39,288 bases of DNA. It comes from Desulforamulus aquiferis. GTDB lineage: Bacteria > Bacillota > Desulfotomaculia > Desulfotomaculales > Desulfotomaculaceae. Within the stretch, counting starts at the first letter, position 1. Every line of letters begins with the position of its first letter. This document shows, piece by piece, positions 1 to 10,029 of this stretch. Below the pieces are notes generated by a model, which saw only the letters and a list, made by a program, of their open reading frames with translations, ran no database searches and was not told where the DNA came from. The stretch covers positions 102,847 to 142,134 of the forward strand of contig AWVY01000056.1 in the NCBI GenBank assembly GCA_004143605.1, given 5' to 3'. The position numbers were made by a program, and so were the translations under genes.

Positions 1-938
1 AACTCCAGCCTCCCACTCAAAATACACTCCGGATGGCGGGCCAGTAAATCTCCTTTTCCGTAAAGATGCTCCGCTCTTATCCCTAGTATCACTTCCTTGC
101 CTAGATATCCCTTATCTTTTAACTCTTGTCCCCTTGCAATGGAAACGAGCAAGAGAGAATCAGCTACTTTGGCAAAAATACGGCCATTTTGCTCTATAAT
201 TAAGGCTTCCAAGAAATTCATCTTGGGGCTGCCTATAAAGCCAGCCACAAACCTATTAACCGGGCGGTCATAAATGCGTTGCGGGTTATCAATTTGCTGG
301 ATAAGGCCATCCTTCATTACAACAATTCTGGTTCCCATGGTCATAGCTTCTGTTTGATCATGGGTCACATAGACAAAAGTCGTCTCCAGATTTTTATGGA
401 GCTTGGCAATTTCTATTCTCATCTGAGTTCTCAACTGAGCATCCAAGTTGGACAGGGGTTCATCCATCAGGAAAACCTTGGGCTTTCTCACCATAGCTCG
501 TCCCAGGGCTACCCTTTGCTTCTGCCCGCCGGAGAGCTCCTTGGGTTTGCGGTCAAGCAGGTCTTCGAGAGCAAGGATCCTGGCCACTTCTTGCACATTT
601 TTCTTAATTTCATCCTTAGGTATCTTTCTTAATTTAAGTCCAAAGGCAATATTGTCATAGACCGTTAGATGGGGATAAAGGGCATAGTTTTGAAAAACCA
701 TGGCAATATCCCTTTCCTTGGGAGCTACGTCATTAACTAACCTGTCTTCGATATATATTTCACCGGATGAAATTTCCTCCAATCCAGCAATCATCCTTAA
801 TGTGGTTGTTTTGCCACAGCCCGAGGGTCCTACCAATACTAAGAACTCTTTATCCTTTATTTCAAGAGAGAGATCTTTGACTGCTGTAACGTTATCAGGA
901 TAGATTTTATATAGATTTTTCAAAATTAGATTGGCCAT
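1..938 (-). CDS. Sugar-type (CUT1, MsmX/UgpC family) ABC transporter ATP-binding protein, C-terminus outside window
   Basis: ATPase subunit that would power an ABC transporter from the cytoplasmic face. The frame is open from ATG at 938 to the window edge, giving about 312 of the usual ~370 residues. Walker A (GPSGCGKTT) lies near residues 37-45, the signature [14 protein letters not shown] near 133-146 and Walker B (VFLMDEP) near 153-160, followed by the H-loop VTHDQ. A TOBE-like regulatory region begins after ~235, as in MalK/MsmX rather than in MacB-type exporters. An AGGAG site sits 8 bases before the ATG. The start overlaps the end of the upstream permease gene by 32 bases, which suggests coupled translation. 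It is the last gene seen in a mixed importer/exporter operon; the C-terminus and any solute-binding protein lie beyond position 1. Confidence 0.93.
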   Translation of the reverse strand, partial: MANLILKNLYKIYPDNVTAVKDLSLEIKDKEFLVLVGPSGCGKTTTLRMIAGLEEISSGEIYIEDRLVNDVAPKERDIAMVFQNYALYPHLTVYDNIAFGLKLRKIPKDEIKKNVQEVARILALEDLLDRKPKELSGGQKQRVALGRAMVRKPKVFLMDEPLSNLDAQLRTQMRIEIAKLHKNLETTFVYVTHDQTEAMTMGTRIVVMKDGLIQQIDNPQRIYDRPVNRFVAGFIGSPKMNFLEALIIEQNGRIFAKVADSLLLVSIARGQELKDKGYLGKEVILGIRAEHLYGKGDLLARHPECILSGRLE

Positions 939-2308
939 CCAGTTCACTCCTCACAGTAAACGAAATTACGGTTGAAAATATAGAGATGAATAGCAAAAGT
1001 ACTCCCTTGGTATCTATGACGGGAGGCATTTTTGTCATCAGCAACAATGCGATACTTATGACTAAGGAGACCATCATGATAGCACAGCAGAAAACTTCGA
1101 CTTTTAGAAGTTTTTCCCCCAACATCTTTACCTGATAAAGCCCTAGATAGAATAGCGGCAAACCAAGGAAAATGCTTAAAAATAAATTCCAGTTCTGAAT
1201 GGTATTTAGAATATTTAACTGGGTTTCCCCTGACGTTGCTACATACCCAGCACTTTGAACCTTAGCTTGTATCACGTTCTTCAAAAGGTTGCTAAAAAAT
1301 GAAATATCTATAAGCTCATTGGGTATGTTTTCCGGCGAAATATATAAAGGAAATTTGATTAATCTCCATAACAGAAACATCACCGAGACAATCACTAATA
1401 TTTCTGCAATACCAAAAATAAGCCGGGCGGCGTCCCCCCTAATAATCTCTGAAAATATTTTTCTTGGAGTCTTAAGCGAAAGAAACGATAAATACTCCTT
1501 GTTTTTCGCCTGAATATACCGAAAAGCACCACACTGCTCCCATGCCTACCACAAAATTACGCAGCAGGTTCTTTTGTTCCAGCAGGAGACGTTCCATGTT
1601 ATAATCGATAATTTTGTAATTGGCAGGGTCTTGGCCAATTGAACTCAGGGCCGTTTTAAAATCGGCGACATTGCGGCCTGTGGTTCCGATATCCCTTGTT
1701 TCCACTTCCAAAGAGGTTATTTTAAAACTAGACTCGAATTCCACTAGCTTTTTAATCGGTATGTACACTGTACCGTACCCCTTGTCCATCAAGTTCCAAT
1801 CAGGGAGCGTTCATCCTCTATCACCCCGATTATTTTAAATTTCCGGCCATATAGTTCTATATCCAGGCTACCACATTGCAGTTCTGAAAAAGATTCTGAG
1901 CCATTTCTTCATCGATTACGGCAACTAGTTGGTTTTCATGATTGGAGGTTAAAAAACTGCCTGCTTTCTGGTTTATTTGATGGAATTGATTATACCTGTC
2001 ATTCACCCCCAGCACCTTGGCCTGACTTTGGTTTTGCTTATAAACTACAGAAGTTTTTGTTTCCAGGGCGTAAGCCAGATCATAGTCCCGGAGGTTGTAT
2101 TGGGCTAGTTGTCTCATATTCTCCAGGGAAAAAGAGCCACCCCCCGACTGCTTGGAATTGCCTAGCCAAGTGGCGGTATTTTTATTTGTTTTATGCGGTC
2201 CATTTATTTCCGCAAATTTAGCGGACAGTGATGCCCCCAGGATTGGCTTAAGGTTAAAATAAATATGCCCAAGGCCAGAATAAGAAAGGCTAGTTTGGCC
2301 GGTTTCAA
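907..2308 (-). CDS. MacB/FtsX-like ABC transporter permease, frameshifted
   Basis: Membrane protein of about 470 residues after correction. The N-terminus ([18 protein letters not shown]) is a signal-anchor helix read from a TTG at 2308 that overlaps the TGA of the upstream adaptor gene, with GGAGG 8 bases ahead. A long extracytoplasmic region resembling the MacB periplasmic core follows ([37 protein letters not shown]). Four hydrophobic helices close the protein. At least four frame changes occur, near 2240, 1875, 1795 and 1535. The pieces form one continuous protein order with no lost segment, so indels are likelier than decay. It is paired with a HlyD-like adaptor as MacB is with MacA, but the ATPase next door is of sugar-importer type. 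Substrate unknown. Confidence 0.7.
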
Positions 2309-3471
2309 TTTGCTGCCTCCTTAAGAACTTTATCCCCATCCTCCACCGGTTTATTGCTTTGTATCACCACTTCGTCTATTACCATACTTGTAAGGGCTGA
2401 CTTAGTACTATCGGTGTCTTCTACAATTACTTCCATTTTTTGCAAATAGCTCTCTGTGCCTAAAGGTCCTTTTCTTGATTTTAAGACAAAGATATAGGAA
2501 CCGATGCTGTCGTTATAAACCGCGCTGTTGGGGACAAGGGTAGTGTATTGTTTCGTTTTTTTGCTTAAATAAACTTGTCCCTTTTCACCTCCTGTCAAGC
2601 CTTCCAGAGACACGTCGACCCATAAATCCTTCTCTTCTCCTTTATATTGGCTGTTATCTACTATCCTCTCAATTTTCCCTTCGGTCTTTTTGTCCACTAA
2701 GGAGAAAATATTAACACTGACCGTGTCTCCAGGCCTGGCATAATCGGCTAAGTCACTGGCTATTGGTACTACAAGCCGGAAACCTTGACTAGGATCGGCC
2801 AATTTAAACATAGGCATCGAGTTGTTGGCCATAGAGCCTTTGTCAAAATTCAATTCCGTGATTATACCGTCTACGGGTGCTGTATACACGCCATTGTTTT
2901 CCACCTGTTTGGCTAGGCTTTCCACCTTTCTGGCCTGTATTTCCAGATTAAGCTGGATATTCTCACAGTTTCTTTCCGCATCCGTCAGGTTCTTTTCGGC
3001 ATTTTGAAAATTTACCGATGTTTCAGCACCCAGTTCAAATAGGTATTTTAGGTTGTTATAATCCCTTTGTTTTTGGGCCTGCTCTTCCCAGGCCCCAGCC
3101 AGGGAAAGCTGCAATTGCTGATAGCGGGCCAGTTCATCCTGATAATTGGACTTCAGACTGTCTATGTCCAGGCTAAGGATGGGCTGGCCTTTGCTAACCT
3201 TATCCCCCAACCCCACCATGATATCCTTGACTCGTAAATTGGAATCAGTATATTCCTCCCAGATTGATTTAGCCTCAATCGTCCCTTCCCCGAATATTTC
3301 CTTAATTAAAGCCCCATTCGTTGGCCGGGCCACTTCGACCCTGGGAAGGGTAAAGTTATTGATGGTATTGGAGAAGAATGTCAAAAAGATCATCCCTATA
3401 AGGAACAGCAGGCCCAACTTCCCTATCACCTTTTTTCTTTGTGCATTATCCCCAATTGCTTCATTGTGCAA
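2305..3471 (-). CDS. HlyD/MacA-like membrane-fusion (periplasmic adaptor) protein
   Basis: Adaptor subunit of an efflux-type transporter, anchored in the membrane and extending outside. A TTG at 3471 is preferred over the upstream ATG at 3552 because AAGGGAG sits 8 bases ahead of it and it avoids overlap with the sugar permease that ends at 3500. Protein of about 389 residues, frame intact: one N-terminal transmembrane helix (LGLLFLIGMIFLTFF), a first biotinyl-lipoyl half (VKDIMVGLGDKVSKGQPIL), a coiled-coil hairpin rich in Q, E and L, a second lipoyl half (YTAPVDGIITEL), then beta-barrel and C-terminal domains ending in [13 protein letters not shown]. The stop overlaps the start of the MacB-like permease. 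Adaptors of this kind are usual in MacAB-like systems; finding one between sugar permeases and a MalK-type ATPase is not. Confidence 0.85.
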   Translation of the reverse strand: MHNEAIGDNAQRKKVIGKLGLLFLIGMIFLTFFSNTINNFTLPRVEVARPTNGALIKEIFGEGTIEAKSIWEEYTDSNLRVKDIMVGLGDKVSKGQPILSLDIDSLKSNYQDELARYQQLQLSLAGAWEEQAQKQRDYNNLKYLFELGAETSVNFQNAEKNLTDAERNCENIQLNLEIQARKVESLAKQVENNGVYTAPVDGIITELNFDKGSMANNSMPMFKLADPSQGFRLVVPIASDLADYARPGDTVSVNIFSLVDKKTEGKIERIVDNSQYKGEEKDLWVDVSLEGLTGGEKGQVYLSKKTKQYTTLVPNSAVYNDSIGSYIFVLKSRKGPLGTESYLQKMEVIVEDTDSTKSALTSMVIDEVVIQSNKPVEDGDKVLKEAAN

Positions 3472-3499
3472 TTTTCTGTCTCCCTTCTTGAGTAAGTTC

Positions 3500-4377
3500 T
3501 TAGCCTTTGATTCCCGAAAGCCGGATCCCTTCCAGTAAATATTTTTCTGCATAAAGGAAGATCAATAGTATTGGCATCATATACAGAGTAGCCGCGGCAA
3601 AGGCTACCCCCTTTTCATCAGCAATTATTTTAGAAAGATACAGAGAAAGGGGCTGTTTGGCAGCATCCTGTAAAAAAATCAACGGCTGTTCGACCATGTT
3701 CCAGTTATCAATAAAAACAAGGATAGCCATGGCTGCTATGCCAGCCTGGACATGGGTAAGATTATTTTGAGGAAGATCTGTAGCTGGCTGGCTCCGTCTA
3801 CTTTGGCTGCTTCAAGATAGGAATCCGGTATTTGCTCCATATACTGTTTTAAAAGAAATACGCCAAAAGTACCGAAAATGCCGGGAAAGATAATGGACAA
3901 AGAATTATTAAGCAGGCCCAGCTTGCTGGCCATTATATAATTGGGCACAAGGGTTACCTGAAATGGCATTAGCATCACAATGATATACAAAAAAAATAAG
4001 AAATTTCTCCCTTTAAACTTTAGTTTGGCAAAGGCATAAGCAGCCAAAATTGAAACAATAGTTTGCCCAATGACGATAGGGAAAGTAATCAGCACGGAAT
4101 TCCAGAACATGAAAAGAAACTGAATCTTTTTAATAAGCACGGTATAATACTGCTTTAGTACTACTACGTCGGGTATAAGCTGGAACCGGGCAAAGGGATT
4201 CGTGTCGTCAGCATTATAGTTGCTTAAACTTTTGGTTGTAACCACATCATAATTATTGGCGATTGCCTGTTCACTCATAAATGAATTCGTAATGGTTACA
4301 ACTAAGGGAAACAAGAAGAAGACAGCCAGAAGCAATAAAATTGTAAAATGGAGTATTTTTTTTATTTTACGATTCAA
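3500..4377 (-). CDS. CUT1 sugar ABC transporter permease (MalG/UgpE-like), frameshifted
   Basis: Inner-membrane subunit of a carbohydrate-type importer, about 292 residues after correction. Six predicted transmembrane helices are visible, and the cytoplasmic EAA loop (YLEAAKVDGASQLQIF) that docks the ATPase is intact. The C-terminus LEGIRLSGIKG is typical of the MalG branch. The frame breaks near 3740, where CCC should read CCCC to give LPHVQAGIAA. The start is placed at a TTG at 4377 preceded by a G-rich ribosome site; an upstream ATG at 4422 gives an unconvincing extension. It follows the MalF-like gene by about 50 bases. Family assignment is firm; substrate cannot be told. Confidence 0.85.
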
Positions 4378-4429
4378 AACACTAATCCCCCCATTTAAGG
4401 AAATGGACAGAAATGTCCCCAACTAGTTT

Positions 4430-5297
4430 TTAATTAATCATGCTACTGATTTTTCTCTCCACAATAAAAAGCAGTAAAACGACGGCCACTATAAAGAAGG
4501 CCATAATGAAGGCCGCAGAAGTCAGTTTCTGATAATCCAGAGCCATGAACATATTATTCATGTAGTGCTGCAGCATATAGATACTGCTATGGGGATATTC
4601 ACCGGAGATAAGATACGTCTCCCTGAAAACCTTGAATGAATTGATAATTGAGATGACAAAAATAAAAAAAGCCGTAGGGGTTAGATAAACCAGGGTTATC
4701 CGAAAAAACTCCTGCCAGCGGCTGGCTCCGTCTATCCTGGCCGCTTCGTAATATTCAGCCGGTATGTTCTGCAATCCAGTCAGAAACAGGATCATGCTGT
4801 AACCAATGTTTTTCCATAGATAAACCACCAGAACCACAATCATGGCCCAGTCTGTTTTCATCCAGTCCATAGGTTGGAGACCCAGGGTATGAATCAGGGA
4901 ATTTAAACTCCGTTGATATCAAAAAAGGCCTGCCAAACTAAAACCACTGAGGCTACGGGCACCACCAAAGGAGTTATGAAGATAGTGCGAAACAGATTGC
5001 TGTTCTGTATTTTTCTATTTAGTAACAAAGCCACTCCCAGGGACAGCATCATATTCAGAGGCACACAGATTAGAGTAAACTTGGCTGTATTTGCCAGAGC
5101 CGATAAAAAGCTGGGGTTTTTAACAACGACACGTAATTATGTAATCCGACAAAATTACCGTTAAGGGGACTGTCCACCAGGGAATAGTAAAAACCGTTGA
5201 CAAAGGGGAGCAGGTAAAAAAGAGAAAAACCTATCAGGCTTGGCCCAAGAAAAAACCAGGCCAGGCACTCATTTTTCATTGTCAATTTATTTTTCAT
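4430..5297 (-). CDS. CUT1 sugar ABC transporter permease (MalF/UgpA-like), frameshifted
   Basis: First gene of the minus-strand transport operon, about 289 residues after correction. The start is the ATG at 5297 with AAGGTGG 6 bases upstream; the frame stays open further up but that part is not protein-like. N-terminal helix AWFFLGPSLIGFSLFYLLPF is typical of the MalF branch, and the EAA loop (YYEAARIDGASRWQEFF) is present. Two frame breaks, one in a T run near 5115 and one in a T run near 4912, each removed by one added T. No solute-binding protein gene precedes it. The divergent response regulator gene begins 188 bases upstream, and the shared region carries a direct repeat. Confidence 0.85.
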
Positions 5298-5376
5298 ATT
5301 TGCCACCTTAGTTGTATGAATCGAGCAATGGCTTAATATTACTAAGTTTTTTGGCAGCTTGATGGAGTTAATAAGG

Positions 5377-5423
5377 CAGTTTTGTGACAACCTCGTGGCG
5401 TCTATGTGACAGTTTTGTGGCAA
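5377..5423. promoter_or_regulatory. Direct repeat CAGTTTTGTGRCAA between divergent transport operon and two-component genes
   Basis: Two 14-base copies, 5377-5390 and 5410-5423, differ at one base and are 33 bases apart, about three helical turns. They lie in the 188-base gap between the divergent sugar-permease operon and the response regulator gene. Position and spacing fit a regulator site, and the adjacent OmpR-family regulator is the obvious candidate. This is inference; no -35/-10 pair is convincing on either strand. Confidence 0.35.
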
Positions 5424-5484
5424 AGGTTGTTTTTCTGTTTTTTTCCCTTAGGCTTATGCTAAAATCATCTACAGGTGATCATTA

Positions 5485-6168
5485 ATGAATAAAACAATTT
5501 TAATTGTAGAAGATGAACCCCGCATGCAAGACATCATAGCGGATTATCTGCAAAATGAGGGTTATCAGACGCTAGTGGCCAATAACGGGGTCGAAGCTCT
5601 GGAACTTTTTAAAAAAAATAGAGTTGATTTAATTCTCCTTGATGTTATGATGCCAAAATTAGACGGGTTATCCGTTTGCAGGAATATCCGCAAATATAAT
5701 TCCCAGGTCCTCATAATTATGCTGACCGCCAAGTCTGAAGAAAATGACAAGCTTTTAGGTTATGAATACGGGGCCGATGACTATGTAACTAAACCCTTCA
5801 GCCTCAAAATCCTGGTGGCAAAAATAAACGCCCTCTTAAAAAGGGCGGGTGATTACCTTAAGGAATCGCCGGAAATTCATTATGTTGGCCGTCTGGTTGT
5901 CAATGAACTATCACATACCGTAGCCCTGGCCAACGAAAATATAGAACTAACCCCCAAAGAGTTTGAGCTTCTGGTTTATTTTATTAGGAATAAGAATATG
6001 GTGCTTTCCCGAGAGATAATTATGAACAAGGTATGGGGTTATGAGTATTACGGAGATTTAAGAACTGTCGACACTCACGTGAAAAGGCTTCGGCAGAAAT
6101 TAAAAAGTGAAAGCGATATTATTTCTACCGTCAGGGGCATCGGGTATAAACTTGAGGTGATAAAATGA
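5485..6168 (+). CDS. OmpR/PhoB-family response regulator
   Basis: Transcription regulator of 227 residues with an intact frame. The receiver domain (1-120) shows the acidic pocket EDE near 9-11, the phosphoacceptor Asp at about 53 in LILLDVMMPKLDG, the T at 81 and Lys at about 103 in VTKPF. The C-terminal winged helix (about 130-227) contains LTPKEFELL and RTVDTHVKRLRQKL, typical of OmpR/PhoB. AGGTGAT lies ahead of the ATG. The stop codon overlaps the start of the histidine kinase gene (ATGA), so the pair is translationally coupled. Its place opposite the transport operon suggests it controls that operon and perhaps itself. It is a paralogue of the regulator at 32929-33603. Confidence 0.95.
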   Translation: MNKTILIVEDEPRMQDIIADYLQNEGYQTLVANNGVEALELFKKNRVDLILLDVMMPKLDGLSVCRNIRKYNSQVLIIMLTAKSEENDKLLGYEYGADDYVTKPFSLKILVAKINALLKRAGDYLKESPEIHYVGRLVVNELSHTVALANENIELTPKEFELLVYFIRNKNMVLSREIIMNKVWGYEYYGDLRTVDTHVKRLRQKLKSESDIISTVRGIGYKLEVIK

Positions 6169-7872
6169 AAAAGAAAAGTATTACCTTTAAGCTTTTTATC
6201 GTTACAGCCCTGTTCTTTATCCTTTTTACCAGCATTACTATGCTCCTGCAAACACTTTTTATTGAAAAGTTTTATTTCGATAAAAAACCAAAGATTTTGA
6301 AGCCAATTTCAGGGCCTTCATTGCCACTTATACTAATTCAGTAAAAAACAACAGGGATTATACAGGCTTATTGGTCGGGTTCCAAAACGAAAACAACGCC
6401 AATACAGCAATCATCAATCTATCGAGTGAAACCCTACGTATTTTTGAGGATAAAAAACAATTCATACTTAGAGCCAAGTCATCTTCAGACCCAGTTACCC
6501 GGAACAATATCACAGATAATATTACTACTGACAATATGGACAGTAGAGAGGATAAAAAACAATTCATAATTAAAATTGCCTCAGCCCCTTTCGTCCAGCC
6601 CAATATCACAAATAATATTATTACTTACAATATGGACAGTAGGATAGAAATGCTGATCAATGGATTACAGCAATGGACCTTAGACCCCCAAGGGGTCTCC
6701 AGAGTCATTGACGAAGGTCAAATTATGATTTACAGCTCTGGCGTGAAAATTGACGGTCAAAACAGCCTAGTGGGGATTGCACCTATTGTAATCGACAATA
6801 AAGTGACCGGCGTTTTAACCGCTGCAACTTCGTTACAACCCATTGGAGAAGCCGCATCAGTCATTAAGCAATTTTATGTTTATTTTTACGCCATCGCTCT
6901 GTTATTAATTATAATCTTATCCCTGATTTTCTCGAAAATGATTGCTAAACCGCTTCTCACACTTAACAAAACGGCTTTAAAAATGTCCGAACTTGATTTT
7001 TCTGCCAAATGCCCTGTCAACTCCAAGGATGAAATAGGCAGTTTATCCGCCACCTTAAATTTTCTCTCCGAAAAGCTGAATTCTTCATTACTGGAATTAA
7101 CGGTTGCCAATGAAAAGTTAAAAAAAGACATTGAGAAAGAAAAACAACTGGAAATAATGAGAAATGAATTTATTGCAGGGGTATCCCATGAATTAAAAAC
7201 TCCCATCTCCCTCATCAGCAGCTATGCTGAAGGAATCAAAGACAATATTACCAACGGAGTAAAACGGGAATATTATTCTGATATTATCATCGATGAAACC
7301 AAGAAAATGGCCTCGCTGGTTGAGGATATGCTAGATCTCTCTCAGCTTCAATCGGGCACTTTTAATCTGAAGGTCGAAGATTTCCCAATCATTAGTTTAT
7401 TAAACGATATTGTAGAGAGGTTTATGGCCAATGCCCAGCTTAAAGGAAAAACCTTTGATCTGCAAACTCCTTTAAATGACCTGGAAGTGATAGGCGATAT
7501 GTTCAGAATTGAACAAGTCCTTACAAATCTTTTCGATAATGCTCTAAAATATACTCCCATAGGTGGCATCATAAAAATTTTGCCGAGGATAATGGTGATA
7601 TAGTGCTTATAGAAATAGAGAATCCTGGCAAGCATATCCCCGAAGCCGAGCTGCAAAATATCTGGAGTAAATTTTACCGGATTGAAAAGTCAAGGAACAA
7701 GGATCTGGGCGGAACAGGACTCGGACTTGCCATAGTCAAAGATATCCTCGCTCTCCATGGTAGTGAGTATGGGGTGATGAATACAACATATGGTGTCAAA
7801 TTTTTCTTTACCCTAAAAAAAACCTTGAGTGTTATCAATCGTAAGCAATTATTGCCCAACTCTGACGCATAG
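6165..7872 (+). CDS. Sensor histidine kinase, frameshifted, with duplicated sensor segment
   Basis: Partner of the preceding regulator, about 569 residues after correction. Order: transmembrane helix near 8-28, a large extracytoplasmic sensor region, second helix near residue 235 (YAIALLLIIILSLIF), HAMP, HisKA with GVSHELKTP, and an HATPase domain with NALKY (N box) and GGTGLGLAIVKDIL (G2). Two frame breaks: an A run near 6290 and a T run near 7582, each repaired by one added base. The sensor region contains an imperfect tandem duplication of about 34 residues at 6446-6643. Domain order and several segments match the kinase at 31198-32932, so the two systems are paralogous. The signal is unknown. 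Confidence 0.88.
6446..6643 (+). repeat. Imperfect tandem duplication inside kinase sensor domain
   Basis: The unit 6446-6547 (34 codons) is followed directly by 6548-6643 (32 codons). Both begin EDKKQFI and end with DN/YN then MDSR, and share the core NITxNI. The nucleotide copies are clearly alike at both ends and diverged in the middle, so the duplication is not recent. It sits in the extracytoplasmic part of the kinase and lengthens the sensor domain. Confidence 0.8.
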
Positions 7873-7881
7873 CGTATTCAT

Positions 7882-7917
7882 AAAAAAGAAAGCCGGGATC
7901 CACGATCCACGGCTTTC
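7882..7917 (-). terminator. Intrinsic terminator between convergent genes
   Basis: Stem AGAAAGCCG / CGGCTTTCT with an inner GGAT/ATCC pair. On the minus strand it is followed by six T, so it terminates the stalk-domain gene that ends at 7949. The hairpin may also stop the kinase transcript from the plus strand, though no T run follows there. Confidence 0.8.
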
Positions 7918-7948
7918 TCTCCGGGCGAGCCAATGCCCGTTCAGCTGG

Positions 7949-8514
7949 TTATTCTACTACATCAACTTCTACTATTTCTTCCAAAACAACATCTTCATCG
8001 GCCTCATCATCAGTTAGATTCTCATCTACTATTTCTTCATCAATTAATGTTTCTTCCTCATCCACTATATCTTCCTGAACTACTGTTTCATCTATATCAG
8101 TTGCAGGCTTGTCCATTATGTCAACCCGATTCTGTTCGCCATTCCAATTAACATCTTTACCTAGGCTTTCGGCAACAAAGCGCAAAGGTACGTAAGTACT
8201 ATTATCAATTATTTTCGCAGACACGTCTAAGGTTACTTCCGTTCCATCAACTGTGGCAGTAGGGTTATCTATCTGTAACCATATGCCGCCAGAAGTAATT
8301 GACCTATCATCAGCATTCCATACTACTTCCTGGCCCATTGCCTCAAAAATGGCCCTTAATGGCAACAGTGTCCTGCCTTCTTCAATAACAACCCGGTTCT
8401 CTGTAACTAAGCTACTCTCATTAATATAGATCGCCGGTGGCGCCGCCGCCATCACAAGGCTGGTACTTAATAAAAAAGACATAAAGTTAATGTTGCTATT
8501 AATTTCTTTTTCAT
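7949..8514 (-). CDS. Secreted stalk-domain (copper amine oxidase N-like) protein with acidic tail, frameshifted
   Basis: Exported protein of about 188 residues. The ATG at 8514 has AAGGAGG just upstream and starts a signal peptide (MKKKLIATLT then FMSFLLSTSLVMAAA) whose frame is broken in a T run near 8487; one added T joins it. Residues ~30-130 carry the stalk-domain pattern: RTLLPLRAIFEAMGQEVVWN, then STYVPLRFVAESLGKDVNWN. The last ~50 residues are almost entirely D, E, V and I. Stalk domains are common on clostridial surface proteins and imply attachment or ligand contact rather than amine oxidase activity. The acidic tail may bind cations or a basic wall partner. It is separated by 230 AT-rich bases from the kinase gene ending at 8745. 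Confidence 0.8.
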
Positions 8515-8744
8515 TTTAACCTCCTTATTTTACCTTTGCCTGATATTCAGGGTCCTTGATTTTGCTTCTTCCCCCCTCCTTGAATAATTTTGGTTACTCT
8601 ATTTTTTCTTTTATAAATTTATAGAATTTGCTATTATAGCTTCATTTTCCTTCAATTTTCACAATTTTACACAGTTTATCATGTTTTTTCACATTTATAA
8701 TAAAGCTAAAAACTTGGCATTTAGTCAAGGTTTTTCTAAGGATT

Positions 8745-10025
8745 TTACAGTTCAAGGGTAAAAGTGAAGGTGGTTTCCTTATTTTCCACACTGTTGACAT
8801 ATATTTCGCCGCCCAACCTCTCTATGGTTGTTTTTGCAATGGATAGTCCTAAACCATAACCTCCATTTTCATGTGTTCTGGAAGAATCTGCTCTATAGAA
8901 TCTGTCAAAAATCTTAGGTAGATCTTTTTTTGCTATTCCTTTTCCAGTATTCTTTATAGAACAGACAGCTTGCCTTTTTTGTCTTATTAGCAATACATCA
9001 ATAGAGCCATTATCATCTGAATACTTTATGGCATTTTCCAATAAAATGGTGATAACCTGTTTAACTCTTTCCGCATCGCCTTTAACAATTATGTCTGGCT
9101 CAATGGAGCGGTTTAGCTTAATACCCTTTTCATTCATCATCACTTCCATGGACAGTATAACATCATTTATTGCGTTGCTAATATTAAATGGCATTTTTAT
9201 TACCTTAAAATTAATATCCTCTATTTTTGCTAAAGATAAAAGTTCGTTAATAAGCTTTGTCATTCTATCAGTTCCGATTTTTATATAGCTAAACCATTTT
9301 ATTTGACTTTTAATGGTTTCTTCCTGATTTGCTAAAAGCAAGTCATAATTAGCATTTATTATCGAAAGGGGTGTTTTTAACTCATGTGAGGCATCAGCAA
9401 TAAATTGTTTCTGCTTTTCCCAAGTTTGAGCTATTGGTCTAATGGCCCGGTTAGCAAAGTACAGGCTAATAATAAAAATAGCAAAAAGCATAATTAATCC
9501 CACAAATAGTAATGTGATAAGGAGTTCAAACAGTGTTTTTGTGTATACTGTCACATCCAAAAATGTAATCTGATAATTTCTTTCGGTGCTGGTATATAGT
9601 AATCCATTTCTATAGAAGACATGTTGACTGGCTTGAGTTATTACATATTGCCATTGTTTACCCTCTAATGTTACTGTGGAATAGTCTTTTTTATTTCTCC
9701 AGGCAGCCTTGGCAGCCTTAAAATAAGCTTCTTCAGGCATGTCAATAACAGAGCTGATTTTTAATACCTCACCTTCGGAGTTTACCTCAATACTAAATGC
9801 AAGAAGATCATCTGAAGGAAAGATAATGGTTCTTCTTTCCGCAACCATTGGCAACTCTATTCCTTCTATTCTTAGTTGTCTCTCTGCCCGCGAAGCCAAT
9901 TTATTTTGGATATCTCCTTGTATGTTGCTATAGGTCATAAAATAAATGATAGCAAATGCAATAATCATCACTATTGAAGTAATTGACATGTTAATAATGA
10001 GGAATTTGTTGCGCAACTTTGTAAA
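8745..10025 (-). CDS. Sensor histidine kinase (OmpR-partner type)
   Basis: Intact kinase of 427 residues; the predicted ATG is at 10028-10026, two bases after the regulator stop. Helices near 12-33 and 164-190 enclose an extracytoplasmic sensor of ~130 residues with no recognised fold. The phospho-accepting His is about residue 215 (DASHELKTPL); the ATPase domain has LENAIKYSDDN near 330-340, NTGKGI near 360, FDRFYR and GGYGLGLSIAK. No clear HAMP is visible between helix 2 and HisKA, only a short linker. It forms an operon with the regulator at 10030 and lies downstream of the Asp-box protein gene, its most likely regulatory target. Confidence 0.94.
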   Translation of the reverse strand, partial: FTKLRNKFLIINMSITSIVMIIAFAIIYFMTYSNIQGDIQNKLASRAERQLRIEGIELPMVAERRTIIFPSDDLLAFSIEVNSEGEVLKISSVIDMPEEAYFKAAKAAWRNKKDYSTVTLEGKQWQYVITQASQHVFYRNGLLYTSTERNYQITFLDVTVYTKTLFELLITLLFVGLIMLFAIFIISLYFANRAIRPIAQTWEKQKQFIADASHELKTPLSIINANYDLLLANQEETIKSQIKWFSYIKIGTDRMTKLINELLSLAKIEDINFKVIKMPFNISNAINDVILSMEVMMNEKGIKLNRSIEPDIIVKGDAERVKQVITILLENAIKYSDDNGSIDVLLIRQKRQAVCSIKNTGKGIAKKDLPKIFDRFYRADSSRTHENGGYGLGLSIAKTTIERLGGEIYVNSVENKETTFTFTLEL

Positions 10026-10029
10026 CATT

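Noticed and set aside
279-903. Plus-strand open frames opposite the first ATPase gene
   Set aside because: They are antisense shadows of a well-conserved ATPase with all its motifs on the minus strand.
7949-8514. Copper amine oxidase
   Set aside because: Only the N-terminal stalk-like fold is present; the catalytic domain with its TPQ site is absent.
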